Origin: CALBZH01 sp964538515
GTDB lineage: Bacteria; Desulfobacterota; Syntrophobacteria; Syntrophobacterales; Syntrophobacteraceae
DNA: 44,124 nt
Assembly (NCBI GenBank): GCA_964538515.1
Contig: CAZIEW010000046.1
Location: 1-44,124, forward strand
Direction of reading: 5' to 3'
The translations under genes were made by a program, and so were the position numbers. The notes beneath the pieces were generated by a model that saw only the letters and a program-made list of their open reading frames with translations, was not told the DNA's origin and ran no database searches. Of the stretch, positions 7,478-15,283 are shown piece after piece (position 1 is the stretch's first letter; each line of letters begins with the position of its first letter).

Positions 7478-8801
7478 TGATCCCATTCAGAGGGAAATGC
7501 TGCGAGGCTTTCTCTCTAACCAGGGCTACAAGGTCCTTTCGACCTCCAACGGGGAGGAAGCTCTCGACATTTTTCAAAAGCAGGCCATCAGCCTCGCCCT
7601 CCTCGACCATCGCATGCCGGGAATCACTGGGGACGAGGTACTGGCGAAAATGAAAGCAATCAACCCCCTGGCGAGGGCAATCCTCATCACGGCCTATGGC
7701 GACGTGCAGACGGCGGTCACCGTCTTGAAGCTGGGTGCCGACGACTTTCTCGAAAAGCCGGTGAATTTGTCCAAGCTCCTGGACAAGATCAGGGAGATCG
7801 AACGGGAGATCGGCGTCGAGGAAGACGTGTCTGTAGTGAAAGCGGCTGCGGAAGAGGGGCCCTTGCCACTGAGAATCGTCGCCGAGAGCCCTGCTATGAA
7901 GGAAGTTATCTCTCTTGTCCGCCGGATGGCGGACAGTCCGTGGCCCGTACTCATTCTGGGAGAAACGGGAACGGGGAAAGAGCTCATCGCCCGGCTCCTG
8001 CACCTTCTGAGCAGCAGGAAGGATCACCCTTTCATCGAGGTCAACTGCGCCGCCATTCCCGAGAGCCTGTTCGAGAGCGAGTTGTTCGGCCATGAAAAAG
8101 GAGCGTTCACAGGAGCTTTGAGCCGTCGTCGCGGACGTATGGAGCTGGCCGACAGAGGAACGCTGTTCCTGGATGAAATCGGTGAGATGCCCCTCAACCT
8201 GCAGCCAAAGCTTCTCCGTTCCTTGCAGGAGCGAAAGATAAGCCGGGTGGGAAGCGAATCAGAGCTCCGGTTGGACGTGAGGCAGATCTCGGCCACAAAT
8301 AGGGATCTCAAGCGAATGACCGAGGCGGGGCAATTTCGGGAAGACCTCTACTACCGCCTTAAAGTGCTGGAGATCAAAATCCCCCCCTTGCGCGAGCGGC
8401 GGGAAGACATTCCGACCTTGATCGGTTTTTTTCTCGGCCGTTATGCTGGAGACACGTTACGCTTCTCGCCCGAAGCCATGAATGTCCTGATCAAGTATCC
8501 CTATCCGGGGAATGTGCGTGAATTGGAGCACGCCATCCAGCGGACCATTACCCTCACGCGAGGAGCGGTTATCCGGCGCTCAGACCTTCCTGAAGAGATC
8601 CGCCGGCATGAGGCCACCACCAGCGGGACCTTGATCGAACGACTCAACGCCCTCGAGCGGGAAATGGTCCTGTCGGCATTGGAGAAAAAAAATTGGGTTC
8701 AGACCCAGGCAGCAGAGCTCTTGGGAATCAGCGAGCGTGTGCTGCGATACAAGATGAAGAAGCATCAGGTTCTAAACGAGGGACAGACTCCCACTCAATA
8801 A
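7455..8801 (+). CDS. NtrC-family sigma-54 response regulator
   Basis: A 448-residue activator with three domains. The receiver domain starts MRILVVDDDP, with the phospho-acceptor Asp about residue 51 in LLDHRMPG. The AAA+ domain has Walker A GETGTGKE (about 169-176) and the sigma-54 contact loop GAFTGA (about 216-221). The Fis-type helix-turn-helix is near the end (QTQAAELLGISERVLRYKMK). It overlaps the kinase gene and is surely its partner. Proteins of this class act at -24/-12 promoters from remote sites. A candidate promoter upstream of the divergent DUF2202 gene makes that gene a likely target (inference). The layout resembles the ZraSR/HydHG family, but the signal is unknown. Confidence 0.95.
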   Translation: MRILVVDDDPIQREMLRGFLSNQGYKVLSTSNGEEALDIFQKQAISLALLDHRMPGITGDEVLAKMKAINPLARAILITAYGDVQTAVTVLKLGADDFLEKPVNLSKLLDKIREIEREIGVEEDVSVVKAAAEEGPLPLRIVAESPAMKEVISLVRRMADSPWPVLILGETGTGKELIARLLHLLSSRKDHPFIEVNCAAIPESLFESELFGHEKGAFTGALSRRRGRMELADRGTLFLDEIGEMPLNLQPKLLRSLQERKISRVGSESELRLDVRQISATNRDLKRMTEAGQFREDLYYRLKVLEIKIPPLRERREDIPTLIGFFLGRYAGDTLRFSPEAMNVLIKYPYPGNVRELEHAIQRTITLTRGAVIRRSDLPEEIRRHEATTSGTLIERLNALEREMVLSALEKKNWVQTQAAELLGISERVLRYKMKKHQVLNEGQTPTQ

Positions 8802-9166
8802 CAGAAGGGGCTCCCAGACTGACCTCAGGGCCTCCCCATTAGGCCTGTCGCATCCAGAGAAGGTCGGGGTGTCGTCTGAAGAAGAGCTCCAAGCCATTGG
8901 GACCGGGGGTGCCGAGATCAAGGCTGCTCGTGGCAAATACCGCACCGGGAAGACATTCTTTCACGCTGGATGGGATCGAGCGTCCCCCTGTCCCCGTCGC
9001 TATGCGGGAGCATTCAATCCTTTCTGCGAAGGAATGAAAAGCCCCATGGGGTCGCGCCGAGCCGTTGACCGAATCACCGTTCTTCGCGACGACCTCTCCT
9101 CGCTCTGCGAAGATGGCTCCGTGATCGCACGTGGAGAGCTGTCTCTGGGATTCAAGCCGAGCGCAA
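8802..9166. other. Intergenic region without a supported gene
   Basis: An open frame of 114 codons on the plus strand (8869-9213) crosses this stretch. It has no recognisable domain, an atypical composition and no convincing ribosome binding site, so it was not called. No other structure is evident up to the hairpin at 9167. Confidence 0.4.
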
Positions 9167-9192
9167 GAGAGCCCTCCCGGGGGAGGGCTCTC
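9167..9192 (-). terminator. GC-rich hairpin, probable terminator of the beta-propeller gene
   Basis: GAGAGCCCTCCC and GGGAGGGCTCTC are perfect inverted repeats separated by only two bases, so the real stem is about 10-11 pairs with a small loop. It lies 30 bases past the stop of the minus-strand gene and is followed on that strand by TCTTGC, a poor T-tract. Confidence 0.45.
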
Positions 9193-9222
9193 AATCTCTG
9201 GCTTCTTCGGTAACGCTTTCCT

Positions 9223-10614
9223 CTACTGAGTCAGCGTGGAGATTTTGGACAGTGGTCCTATCTTGTGAATGAATAGGTCGTTATTGGGAATGGTTGAGAT
9301 CGGGCCCACGGTGCCGCACACATAGGCGGTTTGGCTCTTTACCACCAGCGCCTTCGGGCTATTGTTGCGCCGGTCGCTGAATGGCCCATACTGACCCGAC
9401 CACAGGCGCTGGCCGCTCGCATTGTAAGCCTGAGTGATGGTGCTGGAGATGCTCCCACCTGGCTCATAATGGGAACTGGTCCCCGTGACCACGATGCCGT
9501 CGTTGCTATTCTTGGAGATAGCCGCGGCACGGTCCACATACTTGGTTCCGCCATTGTAGTACACGGTCCACAGCTTGCTGCCCATGGGGTCCAACTTGAT
9601 GAGATACAGATCGCTGGAAGGAGGATCCAGGGGGCTTCGGGCAGACCCGGCGATCACGACATTATCCCGACTGTCGATCACCATGCCCGCTGGATCGGTG
9701 TACGCCGGCAGCACGATCTGCCACCTGGTGCTGGGGATATGACCCGTGCTGGCTCCGATGAACTTCACCGCCCGGATGGAGGTGATAGAGGGAAGGGTTG
9801 TGCGGACTTCCCGTCGATAGACCACCACGGGGTCCCCTTGAGAATCCACACTGACGGCCACGGGGTTGTTGTGGATGTCCTCACCTTCATAATACCAGTC
9901 TTCCCAGATGAGCCTGCCGGTCGCCGCCTCGATCTTTTGGGTGATCCCAATTCCATAATAGTCGCCGGCGGTGAAGATGAAACCACCAGAGATGGCCAGG
10001 TCGTTGGCAAAGCCGGTCACAACCCACTCGGGGCGTACCACCGACACATAGTCCTCGAGCACGATGGTGGGACGGGGGTATTTGTGCAGGGAGCCGTTGC
10101 CGCCCAGGTAGACATGGCGGTCGGCGGTTTCCCCGTCAAGAGTCATCACCCTGGCTTCTCCCAGTTGCGACGATGCGGTCGTCTCACCCACCCATCGTTT
10201 GGCCCCGTCTGTCAGTCTGAATCCGATGACATTCCAGGTGGAAAGACCGACATACACCAGGCTGCTGTCCACGGCCACACCAACAGGGAGACCGAGGTAA
10301 TAGTCGTTCGGGTTATTGTGAGCCGCCCATTGGCGCACGCCCAGGGAATTGTATTTGACCAAAACAAACTGGTCGTGAGGGATCCCAGAGGAGCCGGTCA
10401 ACCGGGATACGCCGGCCACATAGACATTGCCCTGGCTATCCACCGCCACGGACTTCCCCTCGTCGTTCACATTGACGCCACCGTTGTAGGTCTGGGACCA
10501 CCCGGTGGTCTTGAGGAGTGTTGGCATTGCGACCTGGGCTGAAGTCACCGCGACATCTGAAATGAAAGCCAGGGTCATCAGTGTAAGGGCATACCAAAGA
10601 GTCTGCTTCTTCAT
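9223..10614 (-). CDS. Secreted beta-propeller protein (SBBP-like repeats)
   Basis: A 463-residue protein with a Sec signal peptide (MKKQTLWYALTLMTLAFISD, cleavage probably after TSA). The rest is repeated blades with the pattern VAVDSQGNVYVAG, VAVDSSLVYVG, VSVDSQGDPVVVY, VIDSRDNVVIAG, then LIKLDPMGSKLW and AYNASGQRLW. This is the signature of SBBP/PQQ-like beta-propeller repeats, in which each blade pairs an Asp/Asn-Gly turn with a Trp-ending strand. It should be a periplasmic or cell-surface protein. No catalytic domain is fused, so the function (binding or structural) is not known. It appears monocistronic, ending at the hairpin near 9180. Confidence 0.8.
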   Translation of the reverse strand: MKKQTLWYALTLMTLAFISDVAVTSAQVAMPTLLKTTGWSQTYNGGVNVNDEGKSVAVDSQGNVYVAGVSRLTGSSGIPHDQFVLVKYNSLGVRQWAAHNNPNDYYLGLPVGVAVDSSLVYVGLSTWNVIGFRLTDGAKRWVGETTASSQLGEARVMTLDGETADRHVYLGGNGSLHKYPRPTIVLEDYVSVVRPEWVVTGFANDLAISGGFIFTAGDYYGIGITQKIEAATGRLIWEDWYYEGEDIHNNPVAVSVDSQGDPVVVYRREVRTTLPSITSIRAVKFIGASTGHIPSTRWQIVLPAYTDPAGMVIDSRDNVVIAGSARSPLDPPSSDLYLIKLDPMGSKLWTVYYNGGTKYVDRAAAISKNSNDGIVVTGTSSHYEPGGSISSTITQAYNASGQRLWSGQYGPFSDRRNNSPKALVVKSQTAYVCGTVGPISTIPNNDLFIHKIGPLSKISTLTQ

Positions 10615-10906
10615 GACACGTCCCCCTCATTCCAGCCATGCTCACCGATTTCCCTGCACCACCCGTTGTGGCACCGTTTTCTCCCCGAACGGGTTGACCA
10701 TGCTTCGATAAGAGGTAAACGCATAAGGCATGCCACAAAGGGCGATGGCTCCTGGCGGAATTCCTATCGGGGGCGAGGGATCGTTTTGGATCTTGCGGCG
10801 AGCGAGGTTCCTGCATTTGAGCAGCGTGACGAAATTCCGTGAGGCTCGCAGCATTTCGCAAGTCCCCCTGAAGCCTAAGCGAGCCTATATTTTGAAAAAA
10901 AAGTAA
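10615..10906. other. Spacer between tRNA terminator and beta-propeller gene
   Basis: About 290 bases. Overlapping open frames (for example 10642-10854 minus) lack domain signals. It presumably contains the promoter for the minus-strand beta-propeller gene, but I could not pick a convincing one. Confidence 0.4.
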
Positions 10907-10937
10907 AAGGGGCTACGAGTCATCCTCGTAACCCCTT
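10907..10937 (-). terminator. Intrinsic terminator of tRNA-Lys
   Basis: On the minus strand, AAGGGGTTACGAG and CTCGTAGCCCCTT pair with one internal mismatch around a 5-base loop, followed by TTACTTTTTTTTC. This is a canonical hairpin plus T-tract, starting 9 bases after the tRNA 3' end. Confidence 0.9.
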
Positions 10938-10945
10938 GAATTTTC

Positions 10946-11021
10946 TGGTGGGCCGTTAGGGAATCGAACCCCAAACCTCCTGATTAAGAGTCAGCTGCTC
11001 TACCTATTGAGCTAACGGCCC
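10946..11021 (-). tRNA. tRNA-Lys (anticodon CTT)
   Basis: The 76-base minus-strand sequence folds as a tRNA. The acceptor stem GGGCCGT/ACGGCCC carries an encoded CCA, and the D arm is GCTC...GAGC. The anticodon loop CTCTTAA has anticodon CTT and reads AAG (Lys). The T arm is TGGGG-TTCGATT-CCCTA. The outermost anticodon-stem pair is G-G rather than Watson-Crick; the same position is a wobble in E. coli tRNA-Lys. It has its own promoter-like sequence upstream and an intrinsic terminator downstream. Confidence 0.97.
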
Positions 11022-11103
11022 GTGCTGGTGCTCTGGAGCGGAAACGAATGGCTTCACCGCCCTTCCATTAAGCGTTCAGCCCGTCTCCCCGTGAACGGCG
11101 CGC

Positions 11104-11133
11104 ACTATAACCACATCTTTATGGGTTTTGCAA
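11104..11133 (-). promoter_or_regulatory. Probable sigma-70 promoter of tRNA-Lys
   Basis: On the minus strand, TTGCAA (-35, 4/6) and TATAGT (-10, 5/6) are separated by 18 bases. Transcription would start near 11097, about 75 bases before the tRNA 5' end, leaving a leader to be removed by RNase P. Confidence 0.5.
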
Positions 11134-11322
11134 CAAAGAAGTTGCTGCCCCGAGAACTTGCCCCTTTTCCCAAGACGGCTCCATGCGATACCCTACGTCT
11201 CGAATCAGCATAACAGAACAGAGCGGACCGATTGGGCTGCCTTGAACGGCTTGAGACCTCAGGGGACCTCGCAGCGCCGGGGGAGCCAGACAGACCACAA
11301 GCGCAATGGAAGGAAGGGGACA

Positions 11323-12129
11323 ATGGATCATCAGCATGTGCGGTTTGAAAAGCGGGACGGGGTCGCCATCCTCACGTTGAATCGCCCGGACATTCGCAAT
11401 GCCTTCACGGATCAGCCGATCCTTGACGAGATGCTCGACGTGCTCACCAGCGTCCAAGGGGATCCGTCGGTCGCGGTCATGGTGCTGACCGGCGCGGGAT
11501 CCGCGTTTTCCGCCGGCGGCAACGTCAAGGACATGGAAGGAAAACAGGGGATGTTCTCCGGTGATCCGGAGCAGGTCCGGCAGAACTACCGAAACGGGAT
11601 TCAGCGGATTCCGTTGGCCATGGAAAAGCTGGAAGTGCCCACCATCGCCGCCGTGAACGGCCCCGCCATTGGCGCCGGCTGCGATCTGGCCTGCATGTGC
11701 GATCTTCGAATCGCCGGCGAGCGGGCCCGCTTCGGAGAGACGTTCGTGTCTTTGGGGATCATCCCAGGAGACGGCGGCGCGTATTTCCTCCCCCGGGTCG
11801 TCGGCTTTTCCAAGGCCCTGGAGCTGGCGCTCACCTGCCGGGTGATCGATGCCGAGGAAGCGCTGCGCATTGGGCTGGTGAGCGAGGTGGTGCCCACCGA
11901 TCGTCTCCTCGACCGAGCCCTGGAATTGGCGCGGGAGATCGCCCGCCACCCCGCCCGCACGCTCCGGATCGCCAAACGCCTCTTTTATGCGTCCCGCGCA
12001 ATGAGCCTCGAGGCCGTCTTGGACATGTCCGCCGCCTACCAAGCCCTGTGCCACCAGACACCCGAGCACGTGCAGGCCCTGGAAAGGTTTTTGGCACAGC
12101 AGCGGGAGAAGAGTGAGAGGAGAGGATGA
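11323..12129 (+). CDS. Enoyl-CoA hydratase/isomerase family protein
   Basis: A 268-residue crotonase-fold enzyme. Oxyanion-hole segments are visible as SAFSAGGNVKDM and NGPAIGAGCDLACMCDLRIA, followed by the active-site region ARFGETFVSLGIIPGDGGAYF. Crotonase-family members hydrate enoyl-CoA thioesters or isomerise them in fatty acid, aromatic or amino acid breakdown; the specific substrate cannot be read here. The open frame extends to 11128, but the ATG at 11323 follows GAAGGAAGGGGACA and begins the family-like sequence MDHQHVRFEKRDGVAILTLN. It stands alone, convergent with uspA, with no other beta-oxidation gene nearby. Confidence 0.9.
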   Translation: MDHQHVRFEKRDGVAILTLNRPDIRNAFTDQPILDEMLDVLTSVQGDPSVAVMVLTGAGSAFSAGGNVKDMEGKQGMFSGDPEQVRQNYRNGIQRIPLAMEKLEVPTIAAVNGPAIGAGCDLACMCDLRIAGERARFGETFVSLGIIPGDGGAYFLPRVVGFSKALELALTCRVIDAEEALRIGLVSEVVPTDRLLDRALELAREIARHPARTLRIAKRLFYASRAMSLEAVLDMSAAYQALCHQTPEHVQALERFLAQQREKSERRG

Positions 12130-12151
12130 GCGTCTGATGCAGACGGGATGG

Positions 12152-12174
12152 GGCCCCAGGCCGCACCTGGGGCC
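12152..12174. terminator. GC-rich hairpin between convergent genes
   Basis: GGCCCCAGG and CCTGGGGCC form a perfect 9-pair stem with loop CCGCA. It sits between the ends of the hydratase gene and uspA and touches the uspA stop codon. A bidirectional transcript end is likely, although neither side has a T-tract. Confidence 0.5.
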
Positions 12175-12566
12175 TAGCGAATCGTCACCACGGCACACGG
12201 CGCATGCAAAATGGTGTACTGCACGGTCGAGCCGAACAGGAGCTTGCCGACCTTGGATTTTTTTCGAATTCCGAGGATGATCTCGTCCGCCGCGATCTCG
12301 TCCGCAAACTGGACGAGATCTTCCCCTGGAGTCAGTCCTCGAACCAGAAGATGGGCTTCATGAGGAATCTTCTCGTATTCCAGGATGCGCTCAACACGCT
12401 CCAGACCTTGCCGCGCCTCCTCGATGGCCTCGGACGACGTTTCATTTCCCCCCACCAGGGAGCTCACCACGACGAGGCGCGCGCTCAAAAGCCTGCATCG
12501 CTTCAAGGCAAAGTCCAACGCATGCTCACTGGCACTTGAGCCGTCATAGGCCAGGATCAGCTTCAT
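12174..12566 (-). CDS. Universal stress protein (UspA family)
   Basis: A 130-residue single-domain Usp. It starts MKLILAYDGSSASEHALDFA (strand 1 with the conserved Asp) and ends with the nucleotide-binding region GIRKKSKVGKLLFGSTVQYT then LHAPCAVVTIR. These match the ATP-binding Usp subtype, which is cytosolic and linked to stress or starvation survival. An ATG five codons upstream exists, but the ATG at 12566 has GGGAGGAGC directly before it. The next upstream gene on the same strand encodes an FMN-binding-fold protein, so the two may be co-transcribed. Confidence 0.92.
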   Translation of the reverse strand: MKLILAYDGSSASEHALDFALKRCRLLSARLVVVSSLVGGNETSSEAIEEARQGLERVERILEYEKIPHEAHLLVRGLTPGEDLVQFADEIAADEIILGIRKKSKVGKLLFGSTVQYTILHAPCAVVTIR

Positions 12567-12623
12567 GCTCCTCCCTTCCATGCTTCAGCATGCTGAGCGC
12601 ATGGGCGCAAAACAGAAACACGC

Positions 12624-13061
12624 CTATTTCAGCGTTTCGAAGTGGGCCTTGTCGACCCCGTCGAGCAGCAGCAGTGCATTGACACGAACGGCGAGCAGCC
12701 TGGCGTCCGGACTGGCGGCCAGCGGGGCCGTTTGCGGATGAGCGGCGGCAATGCGATCCAGGAGCTCTCTTCTGGGTCCTTCGTCGGTTACGGTCGAGCA
12801 TTCTCCGAGAACCGTCAAGGCCTGCACCGTGCCACGATCGGACACCACCTGAAGGGTCCGGGTGTCGACCAGGAGGCTCACGTGCGGGTTGCGAACGATA
12901 TTCCTGTATTTCCGCGAGCCCCCAAGCGTCACGAGATACACGGTTCGCCCCGAGTCATCCGTCACGTAGGCCATGAGCGAGCAATAGGGCTTCTCTTCAT
13001 CGCACGTTGCAAGAACACACATCGTCTGCTCTTTGAGGAGCGTCAGCATGCGATCGATCAT
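12624..13061 (-). CDS. Pyridoxamine 5'-phosphate oxidase-fold (FMN-binding) protein
   Basis: A 145-residue protein with the split-barrel pattern of PNPOx-like flavoproteins: MIDRMLTLLKEQTMCVLATC, KPYCSLMAYVTDDSGRTVYL, SRKYRNIVRNPHVSLLVDTR, then a long helical C-terminus. Such small proteins bind FMN, F420 or haem and act as reductases or oxidases; the substrate is unknown. The open frame extends upstream to 13247, but that part is the reverse-frame shadow of the CBS gene and is Arg-rich, so the ATG at 13061 was chosen. It lies 23 bases after the CBS gene, which suggests one transcript with it and uspA. Confidence 0.85.
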   Translation of the reverse strand: MIDRMLTLLKEQTMCVLATCDEEKPYCSLMAYVTDDSGRTVYLVTLGGSRKYRNIVRNPHVSLLVDTRTLQVVSDRGTVQALTVLGECSTVTDEGPRRELLDRIAAAHPQTAPLAASPDARLLAVRVNALLLLDGVDKAHFETLK

Positions 13062-13084
13062 TTCCAAAGCTTTCCCCCCAAAAG

Positions 13085-13537
13085 CTAATCGCGTTCTTGT
13101 CGTTCCAGCTGACGTTGCTTGGTCATGAGCCGAACCAGATCCGTCACCTCTTCGGAGACGTACTCGAGCACCTCGTCCACGGCCACGATGCCTTCGAGTC
13201 CCCCGTTCTGATTGACGACGGGAATCCGCCGTATGCCGCGCGCGCACATGCGCTTCAAGACGCTGTGAAGCGACTCGTCTTCTCTGGCGGTCAAAAGCTC
13301 GAAGCTCATCACGTCGCCCACAGCCAGGGCTCCCAGCCGATCCGGGTCCCGGGCCACAATCGAGACCACGATGTCTCGATCCGTCAGGATCCCCACGGGA
13401 ATGCGCTCGACCCCTTGGTCCTCCACGACCACCACGTTCCCCACGTGGTACTCACGCATGCGCTTCGCCGCCTCGACGACGGAGTCCGCCTTGCGCACGA
13501 TCGCCACTTCACGGACGCAAATCTCACCGACGGTCAT
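13085..13537 (-). CDS. CBS-domain pair protein
   Basis: A 150-residue protein consisting of two CBS domains: MTVGEICVREVAIVRKADSV through GILTDRDIVVSIV, then VGDVMSFELLTAREDESLHS through IRRIPVVNQNGGLEGIVAVD. A charged helix and RLMTKQRQLERQERD complete the tail. Paired CBS domains bind adenosyl ligands (AMP, ATP, SAM) and sense energy state. The ATG at 13537 has AGGAGGAATCCA before it, immediately beside the N gap, so the gene itself is complete. It is probably co-transcribed with the FMN-fold and Usp genes downstream. Confidence 0.9.
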   Translation of the reverse strand: MTVGEICVREVAIVRKADSVVEAAKRMREYHVGNVVVVEDQGVERIPVGILTDRDIVVSIVARDPDRLGALAVGDVMSFELLTAREDESLHSVLKRMCARGIRRIPVVNQNGGLEGIVAVDEVLEYVSEEVTDLVRLMTKQRQLERQERD

Positions 13538-13549
13538 TGGATTCCTCCT

Positions 13550-13649
13550 NNNNNNNNNNNNNNNNNNNNNNNNNNNNNNNNNNNNNNNNNNNNNNNNNNN
13601 NNNNNNNNNNNNNNNNNNNNNNNNNNNNNNNNNNNNNNNNNNNNNNNNN
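13550..13649. other. Assembly gap (100 N)
   Basis: Exactly 100 undetermined bases, a typical placeholder for a gap of unknown size. The CBS gene starts just to its left, and an unrelated minus-strand reading frame runs into it from the right. The apparent continuous open frame across the gap is therefore an artefact. Confidence 0.99.
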
Positions 13650-13927
13650 TCCTGCGAGAGGTCCGGATGCCGAAGAAAGTCTAGGACCAGGTCCGTTTCC
13701 AGCGCTTCGGGCAGAAGCTCGCCGGCGTCGTCCAGGAGAAGCGGAAGCGGCTCGTCGATGGAGTGCGTTTCCAGGACGAAGCAGCGGCCTCCGAATTCTC
13801 GTATTCCTTTGATCTTTGCCTCTCCTGACCCTTGCTGCTGGAACACGAGAATTCGCTGAACGGTCGAGCGTTCCTTCCCTTCACAGCCGCAGCCCACGTC
13901 GGAGGACTCTGTGCCAGAAACCGTCAT
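13650..13927 (-). CDS. DUF166-like protein, N-terminal fragment cut by gap
   Basis: About 92 codons are visible before the N gap. The sequence contains RILVFQQQGSGEAKIKGIRE, GRCFVLETHSIDEPLPLLLD and TDLVLDFLRHPDLSQ. The DEPLP and LVLDFLRHPDL segments remind me of the DUF166 family of archaeal and anaerobic bacterial proteins. This is a memory-based match and not certain. The chosen ATG at 13927 follows AAGGAATCAGC; an ATG at 13990 that touches the upstream gene's stop is also possible. It lies downstream of the MetE-like gene on the same strand, so the two are probably linked. Confidence 0.55.
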
Positions 13928-13992
13928 GCTGATTCCTTGTATCGAGAAGCCGTACCCGACGGTGCTCCGCCGAGTACGGCCGATGCTCATTA

Positions 13993-15021
13993 TCAATACA
14001 GCCGGTAGCGCTCCCGCAGCCGCTCCGAAAGACCCTGGATAGCCGCAAATGCCTTTTCGACCGTTACCTCGCCATCAGGGTTGACCAAGCAGCAGGTGGC
14101 CGGCGAGAGCATGCTGCGTGAGAGCAGGTAACCCTTGTCGATGCCGCTTCGGCCCAGTGCCGTCCAGAGCTCTTCGAGCCGCCCATCGATGGAGTCGATG
14201 CTTTCATTCGCAAACGGCTCGAAATTCGTGGGAACGATTCCCCAGATGAGGATGCCTCCGCGGTCGAGGAACTTACGGATCGACCGCACATAGGAAACGA
14301 ACCGTTCGCCGTTGCTGTACATGTCGAGCGAGAGGACATCCAGGTCGAGGCCCAGCAGGAAATCCCAGTCGGGGTTGCCGCACAGATGGACGCCGCGAGG
14401 GCGATCGATCAGCGAGAAAAACATCTCCATGTCGGCCTTCGCCACGACATCCCCGTAACCGGAAAGGCCGCTGAAGATGAACTGCAGGCCCGGCTCGTCC
14501 ACGAACATGAATGCGTTGGGGTTGAGCTCTTTCAATCGAGCCAACTGGACGCTCACCCGACGGGCCATGAACTCCAGCATGAACGGACGCACCTCGTCGT
14601 TGAAGATGAGCGGCCGGTCGTCCTGGTCATGCACGTTCAACCCAAAACTCACGGGACCTTCCAACTGGCCCCGGATCGCGGGTCGATCCGCGAGCCCCCC
14701 TTCGCGCAGAAACCGGTGGTAAACAACGGAATAGGTTGTGCTGATGTCGAAAAACGCAGCATCGTCGAACCGGCTCAAGGCCTGCTCGAGCTCCTCGGCG
14801 AATTTGTCCATGGAGAAGCGGAGGGTGCGATTCTCCATATCGAGGACAATCCCAGGGAAATTCTCGGAGGCTTGAACATACATATCCTCGTAATAGCTGA
14901 CGAGGGGAAGCTGAGGCCAAAAGGGAACATCAAGCGACAGAGCGATCTCCAGCGCGCGATCCACATTCCGATGCGGCATGACGGCCATGGCCGTCGTTTG
15001 AAGGTTCCCCGGAACACCCAT
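13993..15021 (-). CDS. MetE/UROD-superfamily methyltransferase-like protein
   Basis: A 342-residue TIM-barrel protein related to the C-terminal catalytic domain of cobalamin-independent methionine synthase and to corrinoid methyltransferases. A zinc-binding-type HLCGNPDWDFLL (His-X-Cys) and a C-terminal LSPATCCLVN (candidate third ligand Cys) are visible, along with FVDEPGLQFIFSG, which resembles the MetE DEP motif. No N-terminal MetE domain is present, as in archaeal-type short enzymes. It probably moves a methyl group to or from a thiol or corrinoid; the substrate cannot be assigned. The ATG at 15021 follows GAGGAGGAAGGGA. The upstream in-frame extension is not needed. Confidence 0.75.
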   Translation of the reverse strand: MGVPGNLQTTAMAVMPHRNVDRALEIALSLDVPFWPQLPLVSYYEDMYVQASENFPGIVLDMENRTLRFSMDKFAEELEQALSRFDDAAFFDISTTYSVVYHRFLREGGLADRPAIRGQLEGPVSFGLNVHDQDDRPLIFNDEVRPFMLEFMARRVSVQLARLKELNPNAFMFVDEPGLQFIFSGLSGYGDVVAKADMEMFFSLIDRPRGVHLCGNPDWDFLLGLDLDVLSLDMYSNGERFVSYVRSIRKFLDRGGILIWGIVPTNFEPFANESIDSIDGRLEELWTALGRSGIDKGYLLSRSMLSPATCCLVNPDGEVTVEKAFAAIQGLSERLRERYRLY

Positions 15022-15283
15022 TCCCTTCCTCCTCAAAGCTAAGCCTGCACCTGTCATCAAGGAATCGGTTTCAACTGTCTGCGTGCGGTTTCACTTAGAC
15101 TAACACACTCAAGCGCCGAGCACCACCTCCAGCCGGAAGCAGCGGCAAGAAGACCTGCTGTTGAATGCCTTGCGCGTGACGTTCATCCCGAACGCCGTAC
15201 CGCCGCCCTCGCGTGTCGCTCGGCGTCGGAATCAGGCCGTCAACCCCGGTACCCAAGGGGCTGGAATAGAGGCCATTGCCCGC

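Noticed and set aside
8869..9213. A 114-codon plus-strand frame as a possible small gene
   Set aside because: It has no domain, no credible ribosome binding site, and it ends inside the hairpin terminator region of the convergent gene.
9331..10542. A 403-codon open frame on the plus strand
   Set aside because: It is antisense to the secreted beta-propeller gene. Its His/Gly/Asp-rich composition without domain pattern is typical of a reverse-frame shadow.
13085..13996. One continuous protein joining the CBS domains with the DUF166-like segment across the N gap
   Set aside because: The CBS gene has its own ribosome binding site and ATG beside the gap. The frame across the N run is meaningless because the gap length is arbitrary.
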